DNA from: Excoecaria cochinchinensis
Taxonomy: Eukaryota > Streptophyta > Magnoliopsida > Malpighiales > Euphorbiaceae
DNA length: 64,000 nucleotides
Reading direction: 5' to 3'
NCBI GenBank assembly: GCA_947683425.1
Contig: CANTUQ010000017.1
Location: 3,162,001-3,226,000, forward strand
Shown: positions 47,630 through 59,232 of the stretch, piece by piece
Layout of the letters: each line of letters begins with the position of its first letter
Position numbering within the stretch: position 1 is the stretch's first letter
The notes under the pieces: generated by a model
Seen by the model: the letters and a program-made list of their open reading frames with translations, nothing else
The model's database searches: none
Told to the model about the DNA's origin: nothing
Made by a program: the position numbers and the translations under genes

Positions 47630-48970
47630 ATGGCAGATTTACCACAAGAAACTGGTGCCTTGACAGTACAGGGCCTAGACAAGAGACTTGAGGATTTTGA
47701 GAGGAAAATACTAGCCATGATGGGAAATATTGCTGCTTAAATGGCACCAAATGCCGGGCAGCCACCTGTAACTCCCACTGTAGAGCAGGTTGAAGTGCCT
47801 ATTATGGAGGAGGCTCCTATAGCAGCTGTTACCATACAACAACTAGTTGTTAGGCCTAGAGCAGCCGTACCAGCTGAGCAGAAAAGAATTCTTGACCCAA
47901 AAGATGATTTCATAGTGGAGGAAGAGGATGAGCTAGTAATTCCTTAGGCTATGAAAAATAAAGTTCCCAAAGTAGAGGATGATGTAGTGAGGAAAATGGA
48001 AAAAAAGAACGAAGTGATTATGCGTTTGCTGTCAGTAGGTAAAATGATCAACCATGAAGATATAGATTTCGGTGATGAAGAGCTGCTGCCCTAGAGATTT
48101 AAGATGCCAGACCTGCCAAAATTTAATGGTACTTTAGACCCTTCTATGCACATTAAGCAATATGCCCTGATCATGAAGGGTACAGGCTTGACAAAGAGAC
48201 AAAAGGTAGAATATTTTTGCCTTAGTCTGATGGGTCCAGCAGTTGATTGGTACCACGGCTTGGACAGAAGGTCTAGAGAAGATTGGAATTTGTTGACAGA
48301 AGAATTTCTTAAGCAGTATGATTGCAGTACAAGAATGGAGGTCACCCTGAAAGATATGGAGCTGCTTCAACAGAAGCTAGGGGAATCTTTCCATGAATAC
48401 CTAACACGGTGGAGGAATAGAGTTATGGAAATGAAGAGAAAACCTGATACCCTGACTAGATAATGTTATTCATTAGGAATGCTAGCCCATACCTTAGAGA
48501 GGCGCTAAAGATGAAGGGGCTAAAGGATTGGGAGTCCCTGAAAGACATAGCCATGGAAGCTAGAGGGGAATACCATGCAAGGAAGGCCAATGATGACAAT
48601 TATCCCTAGAGAATCATGGTAATCAATGGGCAGGAGGTTAGGCAGAGCCGGACAATGAGAATTGAACTGGGAATATGGTAGATATAGCGGCCACCAAAAT
48701 GAGCCAAAGGCACTATTCCAACCTAGGCAGACCGTTGTCTTGGATACTTAAGAGGTTGATAAAATAAGGAAAGTTGCAGTCAATGCCGACTAGACTCACC
48801 AGAAGCCAAGGGCATCTAGAGCATCGATAGGATCTGCACTGTGCCTACCATCAGCATACAGGGCATGACACTGACAAATGTCAAACTCTAAGGGGCCTTA
48901 TTTAGGACCTCATTGATAGCAAACAGATTACCGATCCAGAGCGCCGCAAGAAGTAGGGAGGAAACCTTCT
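47630..48970 (+). pseudogene. Tat-1 gag with at least four in-frame stops
   Basis: It starts at ATG 47630 (MADLPQETGALTVQGLDKR). In one frame it is stopped at TAA 47738, TAG 47945, TAG 48092 and TAA 48461. Between the last two lies the conserved retrotransposon gag domain (MPDLPKFNGTLDP, MGPAVDWYHGLD, KLGESFHEYLTRWRNR). A Tat-type zinc knuckle CAYHQHTGHDTDKC follows in another frame near 48840-48890. The stops at 47945 and 48092 follow Pro codons; the second aligns with the intact CAA in Tat-3 (PQNFKMP), so C-to-T change is likely. Gag would form particles; this copy cannot. Confidence 0.85.
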
Positions 48971-49156
48971 AGTAGATGTGCTTTTTTATATTTGAACTTT
49001 TTTAATCTTGATGTATGCAGTACTGTTTATGTTAATTATATTAAGGACTTTTTATTTATGTCTCTCATGATTTCATTATGCATGATCACAACCATAAGTT
49101 ATTTACATTTGATGTTAACTTAACGAATACTACCTCATTTAATCTTGAGATCCCAT

Positions 49157-49496
49157 TGGCATTTGATACCACTCCTGAAGAGAGAATAAAATTTGAGAGA
49201 ATCTAAAAAAAATGAAAAAGTCTTTGCCTCGACCTACGAAGACATGCTGGGAAATGACCGGATAATCACTGAACATGCTATACCGACATACCCCAATCAT
49301 GGACCAGTCAAGCAGAAGCTCAGAAGACTCAAGCCAAAATGGGCAGAAAAGGTTAAAAGAAGAGGTCCACAAGTAGAAACGAGGCCAAATTTCTTATCAA
49401 AGTACGACATCCAAATTGGTTAGTCAACATTATCCCCAATAGTCAAGAAGAGAAGTACGTGTATCTGTAAACTATCGAGATTTGAACAAAACTTGT
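49157..49496 (+). pseudogene. Tat-1 reverse transcriptase N-terminal stub
   Basis: Frame pieces read FASTYEDMLGNDRII, GPVKQKLRRLKPKWAEKV, then HPNWLVNIIP and VRVSVNYRDLNKTCL in shifted frames. These are the region before the palm and motif 1 of Tat-lineage reverse transcriptases. The catalytic palm, connection and RNase H are absent: the sequence passes straight into an A-rich tract and then integrase. At least two frameshifts. Confidence 0.8.
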
Positions 49497-49575
49497 CTAC
49501 AAAAAAAAAACAAACAAAACAAAAAAAAAGGAAAAAAACAAAAAAAAAGGAGAGAAAAGGGGAGGAAAAGAACTG
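49497..49575 (+). repeat. A-rich tract at the pol deletion point
   Basis: About 75 bp of almost only purines and A-runs with a few C (CTACAAAAAAAAAACAAAC, then GGAGAGAAAAGGGGAGG). It lies exactly between the reverse-transcriptase stub and the integrase remnant, where more than 2 kb of pol should be. Confidence 0.85.
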
Positions 49576-50299
49576 ATACGTGGAAATGCCCAAGTTCATT
49601 AAGAAGAATTTGATACAGTCTTCCGCACCATGTTGTGTCTAATAATGGGATGCAATTTATGGCTGAAACCAAGAAGCTACTCTAAAAGTAAAAGCTTTGA
49701 GTATTATAAGTCTTCTTCGTATTGCTCGTAGGTTAATGGGGTGGTTGAAGTGGCCAACAAGAATGTCAAGAAGATCTTGCCCAAAATGGTCCAGAACTAT
49801 AACGATTGGACAGAGAAGTTACCTTTTTGCAATCTAGGGCTAAAGAACCATTGTCAGAACCTCTACAGATGCCACGCCTTATTCTTTAGCGTATAGGAAG
49901 AAAGTAGTGTTGCCAGCCAACGTGAAACTCAAGTCCTTGAGGGTAGTCATGGAAACCCAGATTCCAGAAGCCAACTGGATGCAGCAAGGATAGGAGCAGT
50001 TGAATACGTTAGATAAAAATAGAATGCGAGCCCATTATCATGACCATATCTACCAGAAGAGACTTGCCCGATCATTCAATAAGAAAATCAGAAAGCACCC
50101 GCCGAAAGAGGTAGATTTAGTCTCCGAGCAGGTGAGATTAGGTTTTCCGGACATACGAGGTAAATTCAAGTCGATATAAGAAGGTCCATTTGTTCTCGAG
50201 AAGTCGTTGTCCAAGGGAGCAGCGATTCCGATAGATAGTGATGGAAGTGAATTCGAAGAACTAGTCAGCATCGATAGACTCAAGAGGTTCTATGGCTAA
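49576..50299 (+). pseudogene. Tat-1 integrase remnant
   Basis: In several frames: HHVVSNNGMQFMA, where the catalytic Asp of the usual DNG is Asn, then VNGVVEVANKNVKKIL, carrying the catalytic Glu region. The C-terminal tail has KGAAIPIDSDGSEFEEL and SIDRLKRFYG, with a stop at 50299 and a stop inside EGPFVLEK's upstream context near 50177. This tail pattern is typical of Tat-lineage integrases. The N-terminal zinc domain and first catalytic Asp are missing. Confidence 0.8.
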
Positions 50300-52333
50300 A
50301 GACTAAAAATCAAAAGAAGAGAATAAGAGCCCTACGGGTCGAAAACCGGAAAAAGGTGACCTTACTAAAATTGGCACCCCGTTAAGGTGAAAACCGAAAA
50401 AAGGCATATTGAGCAAAAATTAGGGGTAAAGAGAAAATGTTCAATCATGAAAACCCGAGAGGGTTGATTGATTACAGGAGTTTGATGCTTTCAGGATCCT
50501 TCTCGAGATTAGATAGGGTTTTGTATTTTTGAGATTAATGATGATCATGTGTGATAAAATTGAACTGGAACGTATGCATTTACGTGATAATATATTAATA
50601 TAAGCAGAGCACTTTAGCTCGCATACACAAGATGGTTTAAATTCCAGCATAAAAAGTAGTGCAAGGTTTCTGCTTTACATACGCGCAATTCACTATGTAT
50701 GGCCTCTGTTGATATCATCAGTCATATACTTCGGCAGATGCACAAGCCATTGGCTTTGAGCTAGTCTCCAGCACATTCATCGAAGTCCATATAGCCACCA
50801 AAAGAAAAAAGAAAGAGGCCATTAGAGATGAAAACCGTAACTGGCTCTCTAAGCAAAAGTTAGGCCAAAGGGTAGGGTGAAAACCTGAAAACAGGTAGTT
50901 TGCCCTACAAAAAAAAAATTAAAGGATAAAAGCCGCTGGAGCAGGTTGGGTCCATTCAGGGCAAAAGTTAGGCGAAGAGTTATGTGAAAATCCCTAAAAG
51001 GGATGTATTTCCCTCAAAGAAAAGCTAGTGTGAAAATCCACAAGGGACGCACCACCTTTAAAAATATGGCTTTCAATGCCTGGAATGATAAGGCTGCATT
51101 ACTTTGGATGATCTCCCTTCAGGAAGATAGTGTATAATGCAGAGCACGAGCCAGAATGATAGGGGCAAAGATGCTGTGCAGCTCATAATAAAAGGGCCCA
51201 TGCTCATTGACCGGGGGACAGAGATGCACACTGGATGGTTCTCTCTGGAAAGATCTTGGGTCAAAGTTCCTAAGCCAAGATGATACTCTTCTAGATCCTC
51301 GGGGGCATCAGACAGTATAAACAATATCCTTAACGGACCCTTGACCATCTGGGACATGGTCTATCCATTTTTGCATGCATCTCATTTCATACAATTCCTT
51401 AACAAACATCTGCATATGGCATTTTACACATTCATGCACAATTCTTTGTATATATGCCTATACACATAGCATTGCAGGAAGAGTCCAAATTGAGACCACA
51501 CTCATGAAAGCCAGCAAATGACGGCTTCGGCTCAACATTAGCACTCACCTATACTGGACAACCAAGCCAAGATGAAATCTACTAAAGTTTCAATTTCCAA
51601 AGTCCTTTGAGGAGGCAAATTTCTAAGTCCCCTGAGGAGGCAAATTTCCAAACTCCTCTGAGGAGGCAAATTTCAAAGTCTTATGAGGAGGCAAATTTCA
51701 AAGTCCTTTGAGGATGCAAATTTTCAAGTCCTTGAGTAGGCAAACCTCAAAGTCCTCCGAGGAAGCCAATTTGCGAGTCCCACACTTTGTAAGTCTGGAG
51801 CAGACTCTGTACAGTTCAAGAGAACACTTCTCGCATTTTATAAGTCTGGAGCAGACTCGGCGCATCACCATCTGAGGATAGCCCCCGCACTTTGTAAGTC
51901 TGGAGCAGACTCGATGCAGTCCAGGAGGACATTTCCCATGTTTTGTAAGTCTAGAGCAGACTCGGTGCAGTCCAGGAGGACATTTCCCATGTTTTGTAAG
52001 TCTGGAGCAGACTCGGTGCATTGCCATATAAGGATGGCACTCGCACTTTGTAAGTCTGAAGCAGACTCGGTGCAATTGAAGAGAACAACCCCATCCATTT
52101 TGTAAGTCTGGAGCAGACTCGGCGCATCGACATTTTAGGGTAGCACTCGCACTTCATAAGTCTGTAGCAAACTCGGTGCAACATGAAAGGATGACAATCA
52201 CTCAACAGTCCAGATGGTGAATAGAAGAGATGATTTCCTCCCCGCAGCCTCAGGCAGGTCACCGCCTCAGGTACGCACTTCTTTCTTTTTTCTGAATTTT
52301 GTCTCACATAGGCGCCTATGTGCTAGTTTTCTC
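50300..52333 (+). repeat. Tat-1 3' UTR with minisatellite
   Basis: Noncoding, with repeated GGTGAAAACCGAAAAAAGGC-like phrases near 50330-50410 and 50820-51060, and GAGGAGGCAAATTTC units at 51600-51760. It is collinear, inverted, with the 3' UTRs of Tat-2 and Tat-3. The minisatellite 51775-52180 is listed separately. Confidence 0.75.
51775..52180 (+). repeat. Minisatellite in Tat-1 3' UTR (about 53-bp unit, about 8 copies)
   Basis: TTTGTAAGTCTGGAGCAGAC, then TCGGTGCA, recurs at 51-55 bp intervals from about 51785 to 52175. It is the reverse complement class of the arrays at 5335 and 38405, with the unit core TTTGTAAGT and GACTCGGTGCA conserved and the linker diverged. Confidence 0.92.
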
Positions 52334-52347
52334 AAAATTGGGGGCAA
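52334..52347 (+). other. Tat-1 polypurine tract
   Basis: AAAATTGGGGGCAA, one base before the 3' LTR; identical in kind to the minus-strand tracts at 5044 and 37994. Confidence 0.8.
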
Positions 52348-52348
52348 T

Positions 52349-53620
52349 TGTAGACATCGGGTCCCGAGGCGGTCTAAGATCAGGATTACCTAATGATGAG
52401 ACTCAGTGCCTATTCACAGGCAAAAAGAAGGTTGAAAGTGATATTTTTCTTATCAAGATTGTTTTTCAAAAAATAAATATAAAATATATATTTTAAAAAT
52501 TAAAAATAAAAAAGGGAGGTTGAAATTGATAGTCTTTTGTCAAAAAAGGTTTAAAAAAAATATTTTCGGGGACTCTCTGTCGCGGGTGCGCGAGCAAACC
52601 CATCGTGCGCAGAGCGCGAGGTAAGGCAGCACCTTAGCACGTGAGGTACGGCCGCACCTCAGAGCACGAGGCACGGCCCGCAAGCGCGCCCAGTGCCCCT
52701 ACTTGCCTGCCAACGGCCCTTTTGCCGCAATTTCCATTGAAAATCAACTTTTTTGCCCTTTTTGGGTTTTTAACCCATTTTTTAAGTGTTTTTTATTTTT
52801 TAAACTATTTTCCTAATTAAATTAGGGTTTTTTCTTAGTAATGGGTATAAATAGAATAGTTTAGAGAGAGAAAGGGGGATTCTTGGGGGAGAGCTTGGAA
52901 GGGGTTTTTCTTGAGATAAAAACCCATTTTTGAGAGGAAAAATAATTCTTTCTTTATCTTTCTTGATTTTTTTTTAGATCTAGAAAATATTTGGTGAGTT
53001 TGGATTAACTTGAGCAAGGAAAATTAATTTCCTTAACTTGGGTTTTCTCATCAAACTTCAAAAAATCAATTTTTTAGTTTTTGTATTCTTGAAATTTTTT
53101 GAAATAAAAGTTGAAGATTTTTGAATCTTGACAAGGAAAAATAGATTGAGACATCTTACTTCCAAATCATCAAATCTGAGGGTAAAGATTTTTGGATCCA
53201 CCTTTTTTTTTTTATTATCTCATCATATTTTATTTATTTTATTTATTTTTTTTGCATTGATAAATGTAGAATATTAACTTGATGAATGAATGTTTTTCTT
53301 GAGTTAAGATTTATCTTTTTTATATGATTTTCTCGTTTTTGGTATGAAAATGGATAAATGTATATGATTTTGGGTGAAAAATTGGATTTATTGATTTTCT
53401 CTTTTTTGGTATGATTTTTATGGTAATCATTTTTTTATGTTTGAATATTATTTTTGTTGCATGTTTATTTGTTTCTCACCCACCTTGTTTACTTATTTTA
53501 TTTTATTTTTCATTGTCATTTACTGTTGTTCTTATTGTTCTTATTAATATTCTTATTATTGTCATTTATCATTTCTATTACTGTTATTTTTTATTATCGT
53601 CATCTATTATTGGTATTATT

Positions 53621-53652
<32 letters not shown>

Positions 53653-53653
53653 G

Positions 53654-53728
<75 letters not shown>

Positions 53729-54929
53729 TTTTCATTGTTATTGTCATTATTATTATATTTTTGCGTGACTAATTTCTAATTTCCTTTGCATGTGAGTTGT
53801 TTGCGCATTAAATTGGTGTGCTTAATTTAACCCATTTTACTTTCTAATTTTGTGCTAATATTATTTTATGTTCCCCTTATTTTCATGCTTATTTGGTTGA
53901 TTTCAGAATTATTACTAATTCTTCTATTGTTGTTTTTGTTGTATGGGTAAAATGTGATATTTGCTTGTTGAGCGTCATCGTGACCGAATGGAGGGATCAT
54001 GGCGTGTAGGAGACTATGCCAATTGGGTGAGACCCTACCAACCCTTTACTTGTGTGTTCATGTTGTTATTGTACATAAGATAGTTTTATTTTGTACGCGT
54101 GTAAGTTAAAAAATCACAAAAATATTTTTATAACTAAATTGGGATTTTATTAATAAATTCAGACTAATGTCCTTGATCTTAGCCAATGAATATAAAATAC
54201 CATGAATTAAAACAAAGAGTTAAATTTTCTCAAAGTGGGAGTAAGACGTCCTAGTTTTTAAGCCAATAGCTGAAATAACTTTTCGATCCCTTTTTAAATG
54301 AGCATGAAGGAACCAATGTTCCTAAACCAAATAAATATCCCGACTTATGCATGTCATTTATTTTGATTAATCTTGCTTAATTGTTTAGCTTTATGTTTAT
54401 ATACCTTATAGCCCCTTGTAATTAATTATTTTTGGGGCTATTTTATTTAGCTTCTCTTTTCATTTGGGGGGATTGTATTCGTCCTAATTTCTATTTTGTA
54501 ATGATGTGCTTTAGGTGTTTACTACTTTATTTACCGCTTTCTTTACAGCTTTTATTTATCGCTTTCTTGACGCTTGAAATGCACATTTAATAAATTGTAT
54601 AAATTGTGTGAGAGGAGAGATGGAATTTTCTAAACTAAAAACTCATTTATAATTAATCAAGGCATTAATAAGAGTGGAGTTCCGAACTACTCTCTGGTTT
54701 AGACCATAAAGGTTAGACGACGTTTCCCAATTTCTTATAAATTGGGTGGCGACTCTAAAATACCTCAAAGGTGTCTAAAGGTTTTATGAGGCTAGCTGAA
54801 CTTCCCCAATGTTCTATTAGGTAGGGATTCCAAAATGTCTCATGTTACCCAAGATCAAATGACGCGAACCAATCCCTCGAGCCCTAAAAGCAGGCCCTCG
54901 GGGGCCTTTTTGGTTCAGCGCGCGTCACA
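52349..54929 (+). repeat. Tat-1 3' LTR
   Basis: TGTAGACATCGGGTCCCGAG to GCGCGTCACA. TATA box at 52846-52853, GC-rich island 52570-52725, microsatellite 53613-53728. Close to the 5' LTR outside the island, but the island itself is hard to align. Confidence 0.92.
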
Positions 54930-56859
54930 ACTACATCCTAGGTAGTTAAGGGATTCGTTGAGGGTATGACTCGGCTGCCCATACTGTCTGATGCCCCCAA
55001 GGATCTAAAAGTGTCATCTTGGCTTAGAAATTCTGACCCATAATCTTTTGAGAGAGAACCGTCCGATGTGCATTTTTACCCCCTAGTCCATGAGCATTCA
55101 CCTTTTGCTATGAGCTATACAACCTTTTGCCCCCAGGACTCTGACTCGTGTCCTGCATTATGCACTGTTTGCCTGAAGGGATGTTATTTGGACAACCTTA
55201 TCGCTTCGGGTATTGGAAGTCATTTATTGAAGGTAGTACGTCCCTTATGAATTTTCACACTAGCTTTTCTTTGCGGGAAATGTGTCCCTTTGGGGATTTT
55301 CACATAACCCTGTGCATTATTTTTGCCTTGAATGGACCCAACCCAATCCAGTGGCTTTTATTTGTTTGTTTTTTTCTTGTAGGGTAGATTGCCTGTTTTC
55401 AGGTTTTTACTCTGCCCTTTGGCCTAACTTTTGCTTAGAGAGCTAGTTACAGTTTTAATCTCTAACAGCCTTTTTTTTTGGTAGGATTTGTCATATGAAG
55501 TGTTGTCATTACTGCCTTGAGACTTTCTCGAACATATGTCCCTATGCATGCCACAGGTTTCTTTTGACCATTCAATCGCATGTTTATGCCTAGTTTATAC
55601 ATGCATTACTATTTATATGCACCATATAGCAACAACAATAATGATGACTAGACATGTGATGCAAAAACACGGGTTTTATTCAATCTCAGGGAGTAACACC
55701 TTGGGCGCATTCAACTCATGTTATCAATAAGGCCTCTCGGGTTTTCTTTATTGAATATTTTCTCTCAGCCCTAACTTTTGCCTATGATGCCTTTTCCAGG
55801 TTTTCACCTTAGCGGGGTACCCAATTTTAACCAGGCTGCCTATTTTCGATTTTCAACCCGAGAGCTCTCTTCTTTTTTTTTGCCTTTGCCTTTGCCATGG
55901 AACCTTCTTTAATTTTTTGGCATCTACTGGTTTCTTTGAATTTACTTTTGTCATCGTTAGCCCGAAAGGCTGCTTCTTCTAACAGTGCCTCTTTTTTAGC
56001 ACCAAAAGCTTCATCTTCACGCTTGTGCAACTGGTTGAGACGGTGAGTTTCTCCATTTGGAAACTGACTGTGAAATCTCGCACCTTGATTTTGTCGACTT
56101 TGGTGGCTTAATTCCTGAAGTAGCCCTTAATGGTTGAGATTGAGTTATATGTTAGTCCTAGATGGTTTAGGACAAAACTGTGGGGTTTTTTTTTCTTTTC
56201 TTCTTTCCTTTTTTTCGTTTTTTTGTTTTTATGGTGAAGGCCCAACACTTCGTTTATATTGAATTTGATAGTCCAGCTTCTAAGGCAGGCCCTTAGTAAT
56301 TGGAGCTTGGTTTCATTTGGTTGCATTGTATGCATCTTAGATGCTGAAGAAGCAAAGGAATGGCTTAGATTGCTGTTTGGTTGGCAAATTGAAGTAGGTT
56401 GTCCGAGTAATGAACTTGTCAATTTTTAACATGTCATTCTAGGTCCAGGCAAAGGCTTTTTCTTCTTTTTGTTTTATTATTGCCATTTTTATCTCTCAAA
56501 TTTTATCTCACTTTAGGAGTTAGGTTGGATGCAAACAAGATGTTTGCTCCACGACATTAAATAAAGCAATGTTTATTGAATTAATGTCTCAATGAGTCAT
56601 GATTATGGCCATGCATGATGCAATAAGAATAAGACATTGCACACATAAGAAAAAGCCCATATTATTAACACGATTGGAGAAACAAATTCATCAGTTCATG
56701 GACATATATGTGACATCATAACAAAATAGCTTCTTTCTAATCTTCCTCTACTGCCGACTCAGATTGCTTAAAAATCTTCTAACACCTCAAGCTCCCCTTC
56801 TCTGGACGGTGCCTCCAAGGTTGGTGGTGTTGTGGTCTTGTAATTGCTCTATCTCTTTC
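54930..56859 (-). repeat. Tat-3 3' UTR and gag-to-UTR junction, right of Tat-1
   Basis: 54930-55500 matches Tat-2 at 9415-10010. 55500-56600 is the stretch missing from Tat-2. It contains CTTTTCCAGGTTTTCACC-like sequence matching, inverted, the region after integrase in Tat-1 (50330). No pol is present between it and gag, so pol was lost. T-rich runs lie at 56185-56230. Confidence 0.65.
55827..56030 (-). CDS. Lysine-rich small ORF of unknown status in Tat-3
   Basis: 67 codons on the element's sense strand, highly charged (MHKREDEAFGAKKEALLEEA, then KAKAKKKKRALG). It lies between gag and the 3' UTR, where pol is absent. I do not recognise it. It may be a remnant of pol or a chance frame. Confidence 0.2.
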   Translation of the reverse strand: MHKREDEAFGAKKEALLEEAAFRANDDKSKFKETSRCQKIKEGSMAKAKAKKKKRALGLKIENRQPG

Positions 56860-58135
56860 TCTTCTTCCGTAGATCTGGAATTTGATTGGTGTCAACCTAT
56901 TTCTGTATGCACTCTCTCAGAGCATAGTAATAATCTATTTTATGCCATGTGTGCTGATGATATGCACAATACCAATAAGCTCTATGTCCCGGCCTTCCCT
57001 AGCTCATGGCTGGCCTTGGCGGTAGTGGTTGCAATTTTCCTTTTTTGATGAAATGGTCAAGATACCAAGATAATGGTTTACCTGAGTTGGAATCGCAAAG
57101 CATGGCCGTCTCAGTGACCAATGCTTCAGCCCTCTCATCACCATCGTTCTTATTATTGTTGCTAAAGCCCCCTTTAAGCTTTGTACTGCCATAACCATAG
57201 TTGGCAACAATTGCCTTTTTTGGCTAAATGCTCCCCTTTTGCCTCGATGGCTATATCTTTAAGGGATTCCCAATCTTTTAATCCCTTCAACTTGAGTGCC
57301 TCTTTCAAATATAGGCTAGCATTTCTAATAAACAACTTGATTTGATCTATAGTATCGGGCTTTCATTTCATTTCCATGACCCTATGTCTCCACTTGGTGA
57401 GGTACTCATGAAAAAACTCTTCTAGCTTCCGACATAATAGTTCTAAGTCCTTTAGAGTGACCTCTATTCTGGCACTGCAATCGTATTGTGCCAGGAATTC
57501 ATCTGTCAGCAAGGCCCAATCTTCCTTAATTCTTCGATCCAATCCATGGTACTAGTCTATCGCAGGTCCTGTAAGGCTGAGGCAGAAATACTCTATTTTC
57601 TGCTTTCTTGTCAAAGTGGTACCTTTCATCACTAACGAGTACTGCTTTATATGTGCCAACAAATTAGAGGTACCATCAAACTTAGGAATGTAGGGCATCT
57701 TAAAGTTTTGGGGGATTGGATCATCGCCATCTAGATCTTGGTCTTCAGGGTTCATTCCCCTTCCCACAATCAACATGCTGGGATTGCTTCAAACTTCTCA
57801 TCCATCTTTCTCCATATCATCTCTTCAAGCTTAGGTGCCTTCCCCTTATCATCGTTGGCTCCTTATTTTCTTCTTCTATAAAGTCATCTTCGGGTCCATG
57901 AGTCCTGACTCTTCTTTGCCCTCATAGTTGGTGGGCGTACTACTGCTAGGGGATCCTCTCTAACCAGCCCTTGTTCATTTTGCTCCACATAAGGAGCAGC
58001 AAGTGGTGCTAGAGTCGCAGTTAGGTTCCCCATCATTTCCATCATTCGAGTCTCAAACTCCTCTAGCCTTTTAAACATTTCCTCAGCAATCATGGTACAG
58101 GTCTCCTCATTAGTCTCTTGTGGTAAATTGGCCAT
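56860..58135 (-). pseudogene. Tat-3 gag, frameshifted and stopped
   Basis: It starts at ATG 58135 (MANLPQETNEETCTMIAEE). The first frame ends at 57884 after a frameshift. The conserved core resumes at 57776 (DPIPQNFKMPYIPKFDGT, LTRKQKIEYFCLSLTGPAID). It stops at TAG 57554-57552, where Trp (TGG) is expected before YHGLD. Downstream pieces reach a zinc knuckle CAYHQHTWHKIDYY near 56930-56985, whose last Cys has become Tyr. No pol follows, so Tat-3 is gag-only. Confidence 0.8.
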
Positions 58136-59212
58136 TTCTACAAAATTTTCTGAATTCCTATTAATTACACTTGATTTTAATTCTGGTTACTCAGCCAAAA
58201 AACCCTCTGATAAGGCAGCCGTCGGAACCCCTAATCCAAACTAGGCAAATGGTCTATAATGGCTAAAATATTAAGAAGTTAGAATGATGTATGAATGACA
58301 TGCTATGTATGATCGTGTTATACAACGAATGGTCTACAATGGCTAAAAAAATAAAGTGGTTAGAATGATGTGTGCAATGCATGGGAAAAATTTATGCACA
58401 AGATGATATGTACATGTGAAAATTATATGAATAGAATAGGACGTACAAACATGAAGGATTTTTTCTTTTTTTAATTAATTAATTTTTTTTGCATGAATGA
58501 TGCATAATACATAAGCATGTTGTGCAGCATCCATAACCACATACAAGCAGATAGATCCTTCCAACCTTATCACTCCTACACAGGAGGTAGTGCTATCTCT
58601 TTCTTAGGTAGGCTTGATCCATAGGTTAATAGACGCATGTGGTACGCAATGAAAAATTAGCAACATAACATCTCTTATCTAAAGCGCATACATATGGGTT
58701 TTGGCCATTATGTATTTGAACACTTAAATCAAATTAAGATGGGACCACCGGGCCATGAAAGCCTTTGATGAATGTCCATTTAATTTAGTTGATTTTACTC
58801 AATATATAGTGGCCCACATAGCAAGCACATTATTAAGGTACATGTCACCTAGTTAAAGTTTCTATTGCCATTACATGGGCTTTAGTAAAAGATGATGATA
58901 CTTTAGGTCTACCGAAACATGGTCCCTGCTAACGGATATAGCTCATCCCGCGCATAACAACCAATTGGGTCTCCATTTGATATACCATAATGGTACGAGC
59001 CTTAGACCGATGATTATCCTTAACACTTCCCTACATTAAGTGAATATAGGGTCGTGCTTCAAGAATGGACCGGGGTAAGAAAAGGGACCATTTAGCATAG
59101 ATGTAAGGCTCTAGCATGAATTCAATGCAATTTTCAAAAAAAGATTGAATTTTAATTTGTAAAAAACCTAATTATATTATTAACCAAGACACTTTTGAAG
59201 CAAAGTCTTGAA
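58136..59212 (-). other. Tat-3 5' leader
   Basis: Noncoding, collinear with Tat-2 30587-31687 (GCAGATAGATCCTTCCAAC in both). Confidence 0.7.
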
Positions 59213-59231
59213 GTCCCCAGTGGAGTCGCCA
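59213..59231 (-). other. Tat-3 primer-binding site
   Basis: Minus strand TGGCGACTCCACTGGGGAC, the least altered copy of this site in the window; it adjoins the LTR end at 59233. Confidence 0.7.
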
Positions 59232-59232
59232 C

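Larger units (their letters stand above)
44203..54929 (+). mobile_element. Tat-like Ty3/Gypsy element Tat-1, two LTRs, pol largely deleted (10.7 kb)
   Basis: Two collinear LTRs (2525 and 2581 bp) enclose primer site, leader, gag, reverse-transcriptase stub, integrase tail, 3' UTR with minisatellite, and polypurine tract. Flanking sequence on both sides belongs to one Tat-3 segment, as the unbroken copy at 9411-9450 shows. The immediate flanks GCCGC and ACTAC are not a clear duplication. Sampled LTR regions differ at roughly 5% of sites, far older than the Copia insertion. It cannot make its own enzymes. Confidence 0.88.
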
